A stretch of DNA of 64,000 nt, from positions 868,001 to 932,000 of the forward strand of contig NZ_CP120210.1 of assembly GCF_029369745.1 (NCBI RefSeq). Direction: 5' to 3'. The notes below the pieces were generated by a model. It ran no database searches, was not told where the DNA came from, and saw only the letters and a program-made list of their open reading frames with translations. The stretch comes from Amycolatopsis sp. QT-25. Lineage in GTDB: Bacteria > Actinomycetota > Actinomycetes > Mycobacteriales > Pseudonocardiaceae. A program made the position numbers and the translations under genes. Of this stretch, positions 1-9,888 are shown piece by piece; position 1 is the stretch's first letter; each line of letters starts with the position of its first letter.

Positions 1-259
1 GGCCGACCTCGCCCAGCAACTCCCCGGTCGTCGGCTCGGCCACCGCCCAGGAGCAACGTTCGTCACCGGCCCACTGGGCCGCGCGCAGCGCGACGTACTC
101 GGTCGCCTCGTCCAGATCCCGTAAACGATAGTTCAGGACGTACTTGCGATGCGTCGGGTCGGCGAAGGCCGCGACCAGCGCCGGACGGTCGTCGAGGGCC
201 TTGTCCGCCCGCAGCTGCCGCAGGTAGTACTCGCCCGCGTTGATCTCCACCGGTTCCAC
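1..259 (-). CDS. GNAT-family N-acetyltransferase, N-terminal part (cut by window edge)
   Basis: Only the first 86 codons are in the window; the gene continues beyond base 1. It starts at a GTG (259-257) and reads VEPVEINAGEYYLRQLRAD, then RYR-like and CSWAVAEPTTGELLGEV segments. The pattern of a short substrate-binding start followed by WAV-x-E-x-x-TGELLGE is typical of RimJ/RimL-like GNAT acetyltransferases, which use acetyl-CoA to acetylate an amine. The acetyl-CoA-binding motif would lie in the missing half, so substrate cannot be judged. It precedes, on the same strand, two DUF1707 genes read towards it. Confidence 0.7.
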   Translation of the reverse strand, partial: MEPVEINAGEYYLRQLRADKALDDRPALVAAFADPTHRKYVLNYRLRDLDEATEYVALRAAQWAGDERCSWAVAEPTTGELLGEVG

Positions 260-280
260 TCTTCGAGGGTAACCGGCCTC

Positions 281-676
281 TCAGCGACGGCGACTCATGA
301 TCAGCGCGACGGCCAGTGGCAGCAAGAAGACCAGGAACGTCCCCCGGGTGAAGAAGAACAGCGCGATCGCCACCGCCGCCGCGATCGGCACGGCGCCGGC
401 CGCCAGCCATTTCGACGGCGGGGCGTCGTTCTTCGCGGACGCCTGCGCCACACCGGGCATCGGTGGCAGGGGGAGCAGCGCGGCGGGCCGGGGCGAGGGC
501 AGATCCGTGAACAGCGGTTCCAGATCGCTCACCATACGCGCGGCACTGACCTTCGCTGACCGCGAACCGAACTCGTCGAGGTCGAGTCTGCCGGTGCGGA
601 CATGCTCTTCCAGCGCTTCGAGCGCGTCTTGGCGTTCGGCGTCGCTCAGCCGCATGTCCGGTCTCTCGGCACTCAC
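281..676 (-). CDS. DUF1707 domain membrane protein
   Basis: 131 residues. Residues 7-60 form a DUF1707 domain (DMRLSDAERQDALEALEEH, then GRLDLDEFGSR and LEPLFTDLP), a short helical module common in actinobacterial membrane proteins and related to SHOCT-like domains. A proline-rich linker is followed by two hydrophobic stretches at about 88-127, so it is probably anchored in the membrane with the N-terminus inside. The function of the family is unknown. A paralogue lies immediately upstream at 697-1161 in the same direction with a 20-base gap, so the two are probably co-transcribed products of a duplication. Confidence 0.8.
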   Translation of the reverse strand: MSAERPDMRLSDAERQDALEALEEHVRTGRLDLDEFGSRSAKVSAARMVSDLEPLFTDLPSPRPAALLPLPPMPGVAQASAKNDAPPSKWLAAGAVPIAAAVAIALFFFTRGTFLVFLLPLAVALIMSRRR

Positions 677-696
677 GTCCCGAGTCTACGGGCGAT

Positions 697-1161
697 TCAA
701 CGGTCCAGTTCCCGCCGACGTTGTTTCCCGAGCTTCTTGTGCGCGTTCTCCCAGCCCTTGCCCCAGATGCCTTCGCCGACGGCGCTGATCCCGATCGGGA
801 CGAGGATGAACCACCAGGTGACCCCGGTGGTGACGATGAGCACGATGGAGGCGATGAAGAGGATCGGCAGGAGCGCGCCCATGATCCGTTGCATCGGAGG
901 GACGTCCGCCCACGACGACGCCGGTTTCCCCGGCTCGCTCACGGCCGGCTTGGGCGCGTCGGAGAGCGGATGTGGTCCGGGCAGGTCCGCGAAGATCCCG
1001 GTCAGGTCGCCGCGTGTCTTGGCGGCGGTGACCTGGGCGGACCGCTCCCCGAACTCGTCGAGGTCGATCCGGCCCACGCTCAAGTGCTCGCCGAGCGCTG
1101 CCAGCGCGGACTCACGATCCTGATCACTGATCCGCAGCCGCGGTGACGGAACCTCGCTCAC
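697..1161 (-). CDS. DUF1707 domain membrane protein (paralogue)
   Basis: Start taken at the GTG (1161-1159) giving VSEVPSPRLRISDQDRES, because DUF1707 proteins begin just before the R-x-S-D-x-D-R motif; a longer in-frame start at 1203 adds only unconserved residues. 154 residues: DUF1707 at about 6-55 (GRIDLDEFGERSAQ, GIFADLP), a linker, then a 2TM-like hydrophobic hairpin at about 93-130 ending in a basic tail (KKLGKQRRREL). Function unknown. It pairs with the neighbouring paralogue 281-676 and lies just downstream of the acyl-CoA carboxylase alpha gene, same strand. Confidence 0.78.
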   Translation of the reverse strand: MSEVPSPRLRISDQDRESALAALGEHLSVGRIDLDEFGERSAQVTAAKTRGDLTGIFADLPGPHPLSDAPKPAVSEPGKPASSWADVPPMQRIMGALLPILFIASIVLIVTTGVTWWFILVPIGISAVGEGIWGKGWENAHKKLGKQRRRELDR

Positions 1162-1206
1162 CCTTGCGATGGTAGGCCGGGCGAGGCCCGCCGACCATGA
1201 CAATCG

Positions 1207-3000
<1,794 letters not shown>

Positions 3001-3005
3001 GCCGT

Positions 3006-3012
3006 ACCTCCT
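3006..3012 (-). promoter_or_regulatory. Ribosome binding site of accA3
   Basis: On the minus strand this reads AGGAGGT, 5 nt before the GTG at 3000. It decides between two candidate GTG starts (3000 and 2970) in favour of the upstream one. Confidence 0.75.
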
Positions 3013-3150
3013 GCGTTCGCACGTCGGGCCGCCCCGATGCGGCTCCGCAGCAGTTTAGAAGAAATTCCCGCCCGGATTAGTGAGAGCAAGGCCACCCAGT
3101 GCCCTCTGTTCTACACCAGTGGTGCCGGGTCTCAGTTCTTCTATCAGGCC

Positions 3151-3435
3151 TTACACCAGCGCTTCACGGTGCCGCAATTCTTCCGGGAGGTCGGAATCGA
3201 GCACGATCAGGTCGTACGGCTGGGCCTGGTGGACCCGCCCGAGGTGCTCGGACTTGACCAGCGCCCACGGCTGATGCGGGCCGCAGCACTCGACCAGGCG
3301 CTGCACGGTGCTGAAGGCGATCAAGGCCATCCGGCCGTCCTTGGTCGCGCGAAGCTCGATCTCCGCGCTCGTGAAGTCCTTCGGCTTCTTCGCCGTGGGA
3401 AGGAACAGGACGTTGGGCAGTCCGGGATTCGTCAC
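3151..3435 (-). CDS. SAV_915 family protein
   Basis: About 94 residues from the GTG at 3435 (VTNPGLPNVLFLPT). The pattern LPNVLFLP, then IELRATKDGRMALIAFSTVQRLVECCGPHQPW, then YDLIVLDSDLPEELRH matches, from memory, the small actinobacterial family named after SAV_915, which resembles the SseB N-terminal fold. Members have no established biochemical role. A longer in-frame ATG start at 3471 would add 12 residues. It stands alone, divergent from the membrane-anchored gene at 3486. Confidence 0.7.
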   Translation of the reverse strand: MTNPGLPNVLFLPTAKKPKDFTSAEIELRATKDGRMALIAFSTVQRLVECCGPHQPWALVKSEHLGRVHQAQPYDLIVLDSDLPEELRHREALV

Positions 3436-3485
3436 GGGAACAACATAGCCGTGCACTCTGCGCCAGATCACTTACGCTCTCGGAT

Positions 3486-4211
3486 ATGCGGACTCAGGAA
3501 GCGCGGGCGCCGCGATCCGTGCTGCTCACCGCGCTGCTGGCGGCGGTGGTGACGGCGGGCGTCATCGTGGCCGTGATCCTGCTCCGCCCGGCCGCGCCGG
3601 TGCCCGCCGGAGACCCCGGCGTGCCTCCCGTTTCCGACAACGCCCCGACCACGCCCGGGATCGGCTGCGGCGACTCGGCCTGCCGGGAGATCGGCGCGAT
3701 GACCGTCGGCGGGCTGCCCGTCGTGCTGCTGGCCGACGACGCGGGGAAGCAGGGCGTGGTCCGGATCGGGGCGGACACGGTGTACCCGCTGATCCTCAAC
3801 GACATGGGGGTCACCCTCAAGGGCGATTCTTTGCGCTGTGTCGACGGCGCGACGCCGGTCTGTCTGGTGCGCGGCGAAGTGAACGGCGGCTCGGCGGGCG
3901 AATTGTTCGTCGCGCGCGGCGGGATCTGGCGGGACACGGGGAAGCCGTACTTCTCCGACGCCGGGACGGTCACGCTGGACGACGTCACCGTCGACGGGAT
4001 CGCGGACGTGATCGTCGTACGGCACGAATGCCCCGGCGCGCAGTCCGGCTCGGCCCGATGCCAGGCGGCGCCGGTGCTCGCCGAGGTCTACGACGTCGCC
4101 CGCGGTTCGGTGAGCTGCACGCGGCGGTACACCGCGCCCTCGGCGCTGAGGGGCTGGCCGGAGGTCCGGCTCACGAAGGCGGACCTGCGGGCTTGCCCCG
4201 AAAAGGAGTAA
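3486..4211 (+). CDS. Membrane-anchored extracytoplasmic protein of unknown function
   Basis: 241 residues. Residues 11-33 (SVLLTALLAAVVTAGVIVAV) form one transmembrane helix after a short basic N-terminus, so the rest should face outside. A proline-rich stalk (about 35-55) leads into a domain of about 180 residues with six to seven cysteines (CGDSACREIG, RCVDGATPVCLV, HECPG, RCQ, SCTRRY, RACPEKE) that could form disulfides. I do not recognise a domain; the architecture resembles many actinomycete secreted hypothetical proteins. It is divergent from 3151-3435, with only 50 bp between them to hold both promoters. Confidence 0.75.
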   Translation: MRTQEARAPRSVLLTALLAAVVTAGVIVAVILLRPAAPVPAGDPGVPPVSDNAPTTPGIGCGDSACREIGAMTVGGLPVVLLADDAGKQGVVRIGADTVYPLILNDMGVTLKGDSLRCVDGATPVCLVRGEVNGGSAGELFVARGGIWRDTGKPYFSDAGTVTLDDVTVDGIADVIVVRHECPGAQSGSARCQAAPVLAEVYDVARGSVSCTRRYTAPSALRGWPEVRLTKADLRACPEKE

Positions 4212-4245
4212 GGGACCTTTGCTCTCGCCCGTCGCGGCGGGTCCG

Positions 4246-4302
4246 AGTACATGAAGGCCCCCTTCCTTGCGCCTGGCGCAAGGAAGGGGGCCTTCATGTA
4301 CT
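4246..4302. repeat. Long hairpin repeat, copy 1
   Basis: Perfect inverted repeat with 26-bp arms (4246-4271 and 4277-4302) and a 5-nt loop; the arms begin AGTACATGAAGGCCCC. It sits between two convergent genes (3486-4211 and 4310-5674), where it could stop transcription from both sides. Sister copies lie at 22288, 32962, 60589 and, in a variant form, 62918. Confidence 0.9.
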
Positions 4303-4309
4303 AAAAACC

Positions 4310-5674
4310 TCACGCACCTGCAGTAACAGGTTCCTTCGCGGACGTAGTAGCCGCTTCACCGTCGGAAGTGGGCGAAGGATCCGTCCGCGAGTTGAGCACG
4401 TCGTCGTCCAGAAGGCCTTCGCTGCGGGCGACGACGACCGGCACGACGATCTGGCCCGCGACGTTGGTGGCGGTCCGCATCATGTCCATGATCGGGTTCA
4501 CCGAGTAGATCAGCGCGATCCCGAGCGCCACCTGCTGCGCGTCGAGCCCGATGAACGCGGTGGTCAGGGTCAGCGCGGTCAGCCAGCCGGTGGTGCCCGC
4601 GGTGGCCAGCGCGCCGAGCACGGCGACCACGACGATGCCGATGTACTGCCAGACGTTCAGCGAAACGCCGGACAGGTTCGCGATGAAGATGGCGCCGATC
4701 GCGGGGAACACCGCGGCGCAGCCGTCCATCTTCGTGGCGCTGCCCAGCGGGGTCGCGAAGGCGGCGTACGCGGGCTGGACGCCCAGGTTGACGGCGGACT
4801 GCCGGGTCAGGGGCAGCGTCGCACCCGAAGACTGCGAAGCGAACGCGAACTGGATCGCCGTGCTCGCCTTCGAGAAGAATTTCAGCGGGCTGACCTTCGC
4901 CACGAACTGCAGCAGGATCGGGTAGACCACGAACAGGACCAGCAGGCAGCCGACGTACACCGCGAGCGTGGTGGACAACAGCGGCCGGAACAGGGCGTCA
5001 CCGTAGTTCGAGACCGCGGCGCCGATCAGGCCGATGATGCCGAGGGGGGCGAGCCGGACGATCCAGCCGAGGTAGCGCTGGATGATCTCGAAGACACTCG
5101 TGGTGAAGTCGACGAACGGCTTGGCCTTGTCGCCGAGGCTGTAGGCCGCCGCGCCGATCAGCACCGCGAGGAACAGCACTTGAAGTGTCTCGCCCTCGGT
5201 GAACGCGGTGAGGAAGTTCTTCGGCAGGAAGCCTTCGACGAAGGCGCTCCAGGAACCCCAGTTGTCGACGCTCTTGGTGGCCTTGTCCGCGTTCTTCGCG
5301 GTCGCGGCGACGCCTTCGCCGAGGCCGCCGCTGCCCGGGTTGAACAGCTTCGCGACGGCGATACCGATCAGCGACGCGATGAACGAGGTGATCGCGAACC
5401 ACAGCACGGTCTTGCCGCCCAGCCGCGCGGCCTTCTTGCCGCCACCGAGGTTGCGCAGACTGTTGATGCCGACCACGATCGCCGTGAAGACCAGCGGGAT
5501 CACCGCGATCTGCAGCAGCGTCGTGAAGATCGTGCCGATCTGGTCGAGCAGGTCGGTCAGCCAGCTCGCCTCGGTCGTCCTGGCGAGCACGCCGAGCAGG
5601 GCGCCCACGACGAGCGAGCCGAGGACCGCCACCGCGAAGACCCTTGGCCTTGTGTAGGTCCGAATGAAAGACAC
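4310..5674 (-). CDS. Dicarboxylate/amino acid:cation symporter (DAACS family)
   Basis: 454 residues, multi-spanning inner membrane protein that imports dicarboxylates or acidic amino acids with cations. Family signatures are visible: SSGATLP (reentrant hairpin 1), PLGSATKMDG (TM7) and NPIMDMMRTATNVAGQ (TM8), with the substrate-binding Asp, Arg, Thr and Asn of MD-x-x-RT-x-x-N present. Two positions differ from the usual pattern: Lys replaces the Asn before MDG, and Gln replaces the Asp that ends NVxGD. In GltPh these surround sodium site 1, so ion coupling may differ. The C-terminal tail (about 415-454) is Asp/Glu/Ser/Thr rich. Substrate cannot be told. Confidence 0.87.
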   Translation of the reverse strand: MSFIRTYTRPRVFAVAVLGSLVVGALLGVLARTTEASWLTDLLDQIGTIFTTLLQIAVIPLVFTAIVVGINSLRNLGGGKKAARLGGKTVLWFAITSFIASLIGIAVAKLFNPGSGGLGEGVAATAKNADKATKSVDNWGSWSAFVEGFLPKNFLTAFTEGETLQVLFLAVLIGAAAYSLGDKAKPFVDFTTSVFEIIQRYLGWIVRLAPLGIIGLIGAAVSNYGDALFRPLLSTTLAVYVGCLLVLFVVYPILLQFVAKVSPLKFFSKASTAIQFAFASQSSGATLPLTRQSAVNLGVQPAYAAFATPLGSATKMDGCAAVFPAIGAIFIANLSGVSLNVWQYIGIVVVAVLGALATAGTTGWLTALTLTTAFIGLDAQQVALGIALIYSVNPIMDMMRTATNVAGQIVVPVVVARSEGLLDDDVLNSRTDPSPTSDGEAATTSAKEPVTAGA

Positions 5675-5774
5675 GGGGCGACTCCGGTGCGTGAAAGTTT
5701 CCTGATTTCCCGAACGTGAAGAACGTTCGGCCAGGCAGAACTCTTCCGGATCACCCGATCGTGTGGGAGTCGTC

Positions 5775-6401
5775 TCAGGATGCGGGACGGGTCCACAGAT
5801 CGACGACGCTGACGCCGACCTCGGTCAGCAAGCGCCGTGTCAGCGGGAGGCTGATCCCGATGACGCTCGAGAAGTCGCCGTCGATGCCTTCGATGAACCA
5901 GCCGCCGAGGCCGTCCAAGGTGAAGCCGCCCGCCACCTGAAGCGGTTCGCCGGACGCGATGTAGGCCTCGATCTCTTCTTGCGAGGGCGTGCCGAAGCGA
6001 ACAGTGGTGCCTTCGGTTCCGGAAGCTTCCTTCGTCCTTACGCCGTCCTCGACGCGGATGATCGCGTGGCCGGTGAGGAGTTCACCGGTTTTGCCCGCCA
6101 TCGACGCCCAGCGCCGGCGCGCGACCTCCGGCGTGTGCGGCTTCCCGACCATTTCGCCGTTGATCGACAGCATCGAATCGCAGCCCACGACGACCATGTC
6201 GCCGTGCCCGCCGAGTGCCTCGAAAACCGCTTCGGCCTTGGCGGCGGCGAGCGCGCGGACCAGTTCCTCCGGCGCCGGATCGATCAGGGACGCGGCGACG
6301 GCGTCCTCGTCGACGCCGGAGACGACGACGCTCGGGTCGAAGCCGGCGGAACGCAGGACGCCGAGGCGGGCGGGGGACTGGGAAGCGAGGACGAAACGCA
6401 C
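5775..6401 (-). CDS. maf: Maf family nucleoside triphosphate pyrophosphatase
   Basis: 208 residues from the GTG at 6401 (VRFVLASQSPARLGVLRSAG), the conserved Maf start; an in-frame extension up to 6551 is unconserved. The protein hydrolyses non-canonical or cell-division-linked nucleoside triphosphates to monophosphates. Seen: SQSPARL phosphate-binding motif, GCDSML with the catalytic Asp region, GKP and the H-A-I-I-R strand. In other actinobacteria maf lies near the acyl-CoA carboxylase genes, as here; a DAACS transporter follows on the same strand. Confidence 0.9.
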   Translation of the reverse strand: MRFVLASQSPARLGVLRSAGFDPSVVVSGVDEDAVAASLIDPAPEELVRALAAAKAEAVFEALGGHGDMVVVGCDSMLSINGEMVGKPHTPEVARRRWASMAGKTGELLTGHAIIRVEDGVRTKEASGTEGTTVRFGTPSQEEIEAYIASGEPLQVAGGFTLDGLGGWFIEGIDGDFSSVIGISLPLTRRLLTEVGVSVVDLWTRPAS

Positions 6402-6550
6402 GTGAGGAACGTACTCGACGACCTGTCGTTGCCCCCTTGTGACCTGGGACATCCGACCGTGGAGCTGGTTCGAGCCGCGGAGGAACCCATGTCGTCCCGC
6501 CTCCACGGCCGAAGACGGACCGTCCGGAGCACCGGTGGGGGCCTCTCTCA

Positions 6551-6574
6551 CCGCAAGTAGGTGACGAATTGCGG
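6551..6574. repeat. CCGCAA/TTGCGG hairpin with conserved loop, copy 1
   Basis: A 24-nt sequence with 6-bp arms CCGCAA and TTGCGG around the loop GTAGGTGACGAA, 17 nt beyond the stop of the MFS gene (minus strand). The same 24 nt occur with one difference at 44900-44923. Placement suggests a terminator, though the loop is more conserved than a plain terminator needs. Confidence 0.7.
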
Positions 6575-6590
6575 GGGGCGGGCAAGGGGG

Positions 6591-8204
6591 TCAGGCGGCG
6601 CTGGCGGCGGTTTCCAGGGCGGGAGGGTGCGGCGCCCGCGGAGCCGGGCGCCGCATGGTGAGGGCGGCGAGCACGCCCAGCACCAGCACCGCGGCCGGAA
6701 GCAGCAGCGTCACCCTTGCCGCGTCGGTGAGTCCATTGTGGACGGCGTCGAGCGCGAGCCGTCGAGCCTGCTCGGCGACGCCGGAAGGCAGGCCGGAAAA
6801 CGCCGTCGGCCCGGACGAACCGAACTCGCCGGTCGATTCCGCGGCCTTCGCGACGCCTTCCGTGAACGGCGCCCGGTACTGCTCCGGCAACGCGCTCGCG
6901 GCCGACGCCGCCTCGTCGGCGATCGAAGCACTGATCCGCGCCTGCAGCAGCACGCCGACGGCGGCGCTGCCGAGCACGCCACCGACCTGGCGGGCGGTGT
7001 TGAAGATGCCCGACGCGGTGCCGACGAGCCGCGGTTCGACCGAACTCATCGCCAGGTTGCCCATCGGCGCGAAGATGAACCCGATCCCGAAGCCCGCGAC
7101 CATCAGGGCCGGGGTGAGCGCCCAGGCGTTCCCGCCTGCCCGTGCGGTCAGCGCCGCCAGCGCCAACCCCGCCGCCAGCGCGGTCAGCCCGATGATCAGC
7201 AGGACCTTGCCGTTGACCCTGTCCGAAGCGCGGCCGACGAACGGGCCGATCATGCCACCCAGCAGCGACATCGGCGCGAACAGCAGACCGGACATCGTCG
7301 GTGACTCACCGAGCACGGCCTGGATGTAGATCACCAGCGGCAGGAACATGCCGGTCATCGCGAAGCCGACGGCGACGGCGGTCAGTGCCCCGGCCGAGAA
7401 GTTGCGGTTCGCGAAAACGCCCAGCGGCAGCAAGGGTTCCTTACGGTTGAACCGTTGCCACAGCACGAAAGCGACCAGCAGGGCGAGACCGGTGCCGATG
7501 ATCTCGAACACGGTGATCGGCCCGAACGCCCGGCCCCAGTCGTACTGCTGTCCATTTTGGACGCCGTAGACGACGCAGAACAAGCCGGCACCGGACAGCA
7601 GGATCCCGGGAACGTCGAAGGAACGCGAGTGCTTCGGCTGCCAGTCCGGCACCTTGAGCAGCGCCAGCGCGAACGCGACCACGCCCACCGGCAGATTGAC
7701 GAAGAAGATCCATTCCCAGCCGAGGTGGTCGACGAGCACGCCACCGAGCAGCGGTCCGACGATGGCCGCGATGCCCGCGACACCGCTCCAGAGTCCCATC
7801 GCGGGACCGCGTTTCGCCGGCGGGAACAGATGGCTGATGAACGCCAGGGTCTGCGGCGTCAGCAAAGCGGCCCCGAGTCCCTGCACCGCGCGGGCCGCGA
7901 TCAGCGTTTCCACCGAACCGGACAGGCCGCACCACAGCGAGGCCAGCGTGAACACCACGAGCCCGGCCAGGTAGACGCGTTTCGGGCCGAAACGGTCGCC
8001 GAGGCGGCTGGCGAACAGCATCGGCACCGCGTAGGCGAGCAGATAGACGCTGATCACCCAGACGATGGCGTTCAGCCCGGTGCCGAGTTCGCGCAGCATC
8101 GCGGGAATCGCGGTCGAAACGATCGTGGTGTCCAGCAGGATCATGAAGAAACCCAGGCACAGCGCGGAAAGCGCGGCCCAGGGGTTAGCTTGTTTCGCGT
8201 TCAT
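6591..8204 (-). CDS. MFS multidrug efflux transporter, DHA2 (EmrB/QacA) type
   Basis: 537 residues with about 14 predicted membrane helices, as expected for drug:proton antiporters of the DHA2 group. Seen: N-terminal ALCLGFFMILLDTTIVSTAIP (motif D1), GDRFGPKR (motif A in loop 2-3), RAVQGLGAALLTPQ (motif B) and GPLLGGVLVD (motif C, antiporter). It overlaps by 20 bases the PadR regulator gene at 8185-8811, whose product probably represses both genes. The exported compound cannot be told from sequence. Confidence 0.9.
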   Translation of the reverse strand: MNAKQANPWAALSALCLGFFMILLDTTIVSTAIPAMLRELGTGLNAIVWVISVYLLAYAVPMLFASRLGDRFGPKRVYLAGLVVFTLASLWCGLSGSVETLIAARAVQGLGAALLTPQTLAFISHLFPPAKRGPAMGLWSGVAGIAAIVGPLLGGVLVDHLGWEWIFFVNLPVGVVAFALALLKVPDWQPKHSRSFDVPGILLSGAGLFCVVYGVQNGQQYDWGRAFGPITVFEIIGTGLALLVAFVLWQRFNRKEPLLPLGVFANRNFSAGALTAVAVGFAMTGMFLPLVIYIQAVLGESPTMSGLLFAPMSLLGGMIGPFVGRASDRVNGKVLLIIGLTALAAGLALAALTARAGGNAWALTPALMVAGFGIGFIFAPMGNLAMSSVEPRLVGTASGIFNTARQVGGVLGSAAVGVLLQARISASIADEAASAASALPEQYRAPFTEGVAKAAESTGEFGSSGPTAFSGLPSGVAEQARRLALDAVHNGLTDAARVTLLLPAAVLVLGVLAALTMRRPAPRAPHPPALETAASAA

Positions 8205-8811
8205 CGGTGTCGTCCTCGGTGACCAGAGTCAGCTGTGGCGTGCAGTGCTCCTGGAACCGGATGCGGCCGGATTCCAGGTCCTCGATCAGTTTTCGGGTCC
8301 ACTCGAGCTCGAAGGCACGCCGCGCGGTGGCGTAGGACCAGTCGAGCCAGTAGATCTCGGGAAGCTTGTGCTCCTCGGCCAGGTTCTCGAGGACGACCTG
8401 GTCGGAAGCGATGGCGGCCTGTAGCCGCAGCACCCGGTGCCTGAGCTGGGTGAGGGTCGTTTCCCGGCCGAGTTCGTCGATGGCGGCGAGCGCGCTGAGG
8501 TACTCGGGGTACTCCTCGGCGGGCGTGGCCAGCATGTCCTGCGCCCGGTCGACGAACTCGTCGCGGCCGGCCTCCGTCATCGCGTACACGGTGCGCTCGG
8601 GGCGTTTCCCGTCTCGCTGTGTCTCGACGACCTCGACGAAACCGTTCTCCGCCAGGCGGTCCACCGCGTGGTAGAGCGAGCCGGCCTTCACTTTGACGCG
8701 CGTGCTGACGTAACGCTCCTTCATCAGCTGCGCCATCTCGTACGGATGCATGGGCCGTTCGTGAAGGAGTTCCAGCACCGCCATGGCGAGCGGGGTGAGC
8801 TTCGCGGCCAA
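8185..8811 (-). CDS. PadR-family transcriptional regulator
   Basis: About 208 residues from a TTG at 8811, giving (M)AAKLTPLAMAVLELLHERPMHPYEM, the standard PadR start, preceded by GAGGGG. The open frame runs upstream to 9162 only because it reads through a tandem repeat. N-terminal winged helix (residues 1-90: MHPYEMAQLM, SLYHAVDRLAENGFV, R-x-VYAMTEAGRDE) and a C-terminal PadR-C/Vir helical dimerisation region (about 95-185). PadR proteins usually repress an adjacent efflux gene and release DNA on binding the drug; the overlapping MFS gene fits this. Confidence 0.88.
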   Translation of the reverse strand: MAAKLTPLAMAVLELLHERPMHPYEMAQLMKERYVSTRVKVKAGSLYHAVDRLAENGFVEVVETQRDGKRPERTVYAMTEAGRDEFVDRAQDMLATPAEEYPEYLSALAAIDELGRETTLTQLRHRVLRLQAAIASDQVVLENLAEEHKLPEIYWLDWSYATARRAFELEWTRKLIEDLESGRIRFQEHCTPQLTLVTEDDTDERETS

Positions 8812-8917
8812 GATGATCCCCTCGGAAGATTCCGTACTGATTATTCCGAGTGGACTATATGGCAGGCCGGGGTCGAACTCAAGTGGGGGTCCCGCGTTCA
8901 GAGGCGAAAATCGCGTG

Positions 8918-9171
8918 CTTGGAGGCGCGTCTCGCGTGCTTGAGGGCGTGACTCGCGTGCTTGGAGGCGCGTCTCGCGTGCTTGAGGGCGTGACTCGCGT
9001 GCTTGGAGGCGCGTCTCGCGTGCTTGAGGGCGTGACTCGCGTGCTTGGAGGCGCGTCTCGCGTGCTTGAGGGCGTGACTCGCGTGCTTGGAGGCGCGTCT
9101 CGCGTGCTTGAGGGCGTGACTCGCGTGCTTGGAGGCGCGTCTCGCGTGCTTGAGGGCGTCACTCGCGTCAG
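8918..9171. repeat. Tandem 42-bp repeat (six copies, two 21-bp half-units)
   Basis: Six nearly identical 42-bp units, each made of two related 21-bp halves (GCGTGCTTGGAGGCGCGTCTC and GCGTGCTTGAGGGCGTGACTC, differing at a few sites). It lies between the PadR start (8811) and the end of the 9168-9488 gene. The units keep all six frames open for hundreds of bases, so the open frames across it are not genes. Related 21-bp units occur at 14848-15003 and 36182-36311. Confidence 0.92.
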
Positions 9172-9488
9172 TTCAGCGGTCTCGGGCCGATTTCGCGTTC
9201 GAGGAAGCGGTGGTACTCGATCGCCGCGATCGAGTTCTCCAGCTGTTCGAACGTCGGCGCGGGCAGCGCGCCGTTGAAGACGATCGTCAGGCTCTTCCGC
9301 GGGATGTTGATGACGTACGGGTCGACGTCGAGTTCCTCGCAGTACTCGCGGAGGACGGCCGTCCAGTGGTCCAGGTCCTCGTCCTCACCCAGGTGTTCCC
9401 AGCGCGCGACGATCCAGTTGCCGTTGATCAGCTGGCCCGCCATCTCCTGTGGATGGTGGACCATGTACGGCTCGGCGACGTCGTTCAT
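9168..9488 (-). CDS. Hypothetical protein
   Basis: 106 residues from the ATG at 9488 (MNDVAEPYMVHHPQEMAGQ). Mixed alpha/beta composition, no signal peptide or membrane segment; includes W-x-x-VLREYCEEL and a strand-rich middle VINIPRKSLTIVF. I do not recognise the family. Its start overlaps the DUF397 gene at 9485-9691 by four bases, so the two are translationally coupled, and an Scr1-type regulator is upstream. That context suggests a partner of the HTH/DUF397 module rather than metabolism. Confidence 0.65.
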   Translation of the reverse strand: MNDVAEPYMVHHPQEMAGQLINGNWIVARWEHLGEDEDLDHWTAVLREYCEELDVDPYVINIPRKSLTIVFNGALPAPTFEQLENSIAAIEYHRFLEREIGPRPLN

Positions 9489-9691
9489 CGGCCAAGGTGA
9501 TCGAGGAGCGCGGCGAAGGATTCGGACGGCAGCACCAGGATGGGCCGCGTCTGGTCGGGCATCGCCCACTGTTTGGTGTCCCGGATACCGACCAGGCCGG
9601 GCGCGGCGCCGACCTCGACGCAGGCGTTCTCCTCCCAGTGCGTGTAGGTCGACTTGTGCCAGCCGGTCATGTTCTCGTGCCAGGTGGTCAT
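9485..9691 (-). CDS. DUF397 domain protein
   Basis: 68 residues from the ATG at 9691. The sequence GWHKSTYTHWEENACVEVG, then GIRDTKQ and PILVLPSESFAALLDHL is the DUF397 pattern (W-x-K-S-x-x-S-x-x-x-x-C-VEVA, then VRDSK and FA-x-FL). Such small proteins accompany XRE/DUF5753 regulators throughout actinomycetes and act in developmental or toxin-antitoxin-like control; the regulator is at 9889-10722. It overlaps the following hypothetical gene by four bases. Confidence 0.88.
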   Translation of the reverse strand: MTTWHENMTGWHKSTYTHWEENACVEVGAAPGLVGIRDTKQWAMPDQTRPILVLPSESFAALLDHLGR

Positions 9692-9888
9692 CGGAGGCCC
9701 TTTCCCCAGTGACTGTTTCGGCAAGTAGACGGGTTGCGCGGCAGCAAGGTTGGCGAGATCGGGTGATCTGTGCCCGCTGGTCGGTGAACGGCGTCGGTGA
9801 TCGCGTTCGGCGCACGAAAGTGGACCTTCACCGACAGCCGCTTTACTCAAGATGCACTCTGGGAGTGCATAGGGCAAAGGGTCTTAGG

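Noticed and set aside
8812-9162. Long N-terminal extension of the PadR gene rich in TPSSTR-DAPPSTR repeats
   Set aside because: It is the translation of a 42-bp non-coding tandem repeat; PadR proteins start at about 8811, where a TTG with a ribosome site is found.
8918-9171. CRISPR array
   Set aside because: The units are contiguous with no unique spacers, and there are no cas genes.
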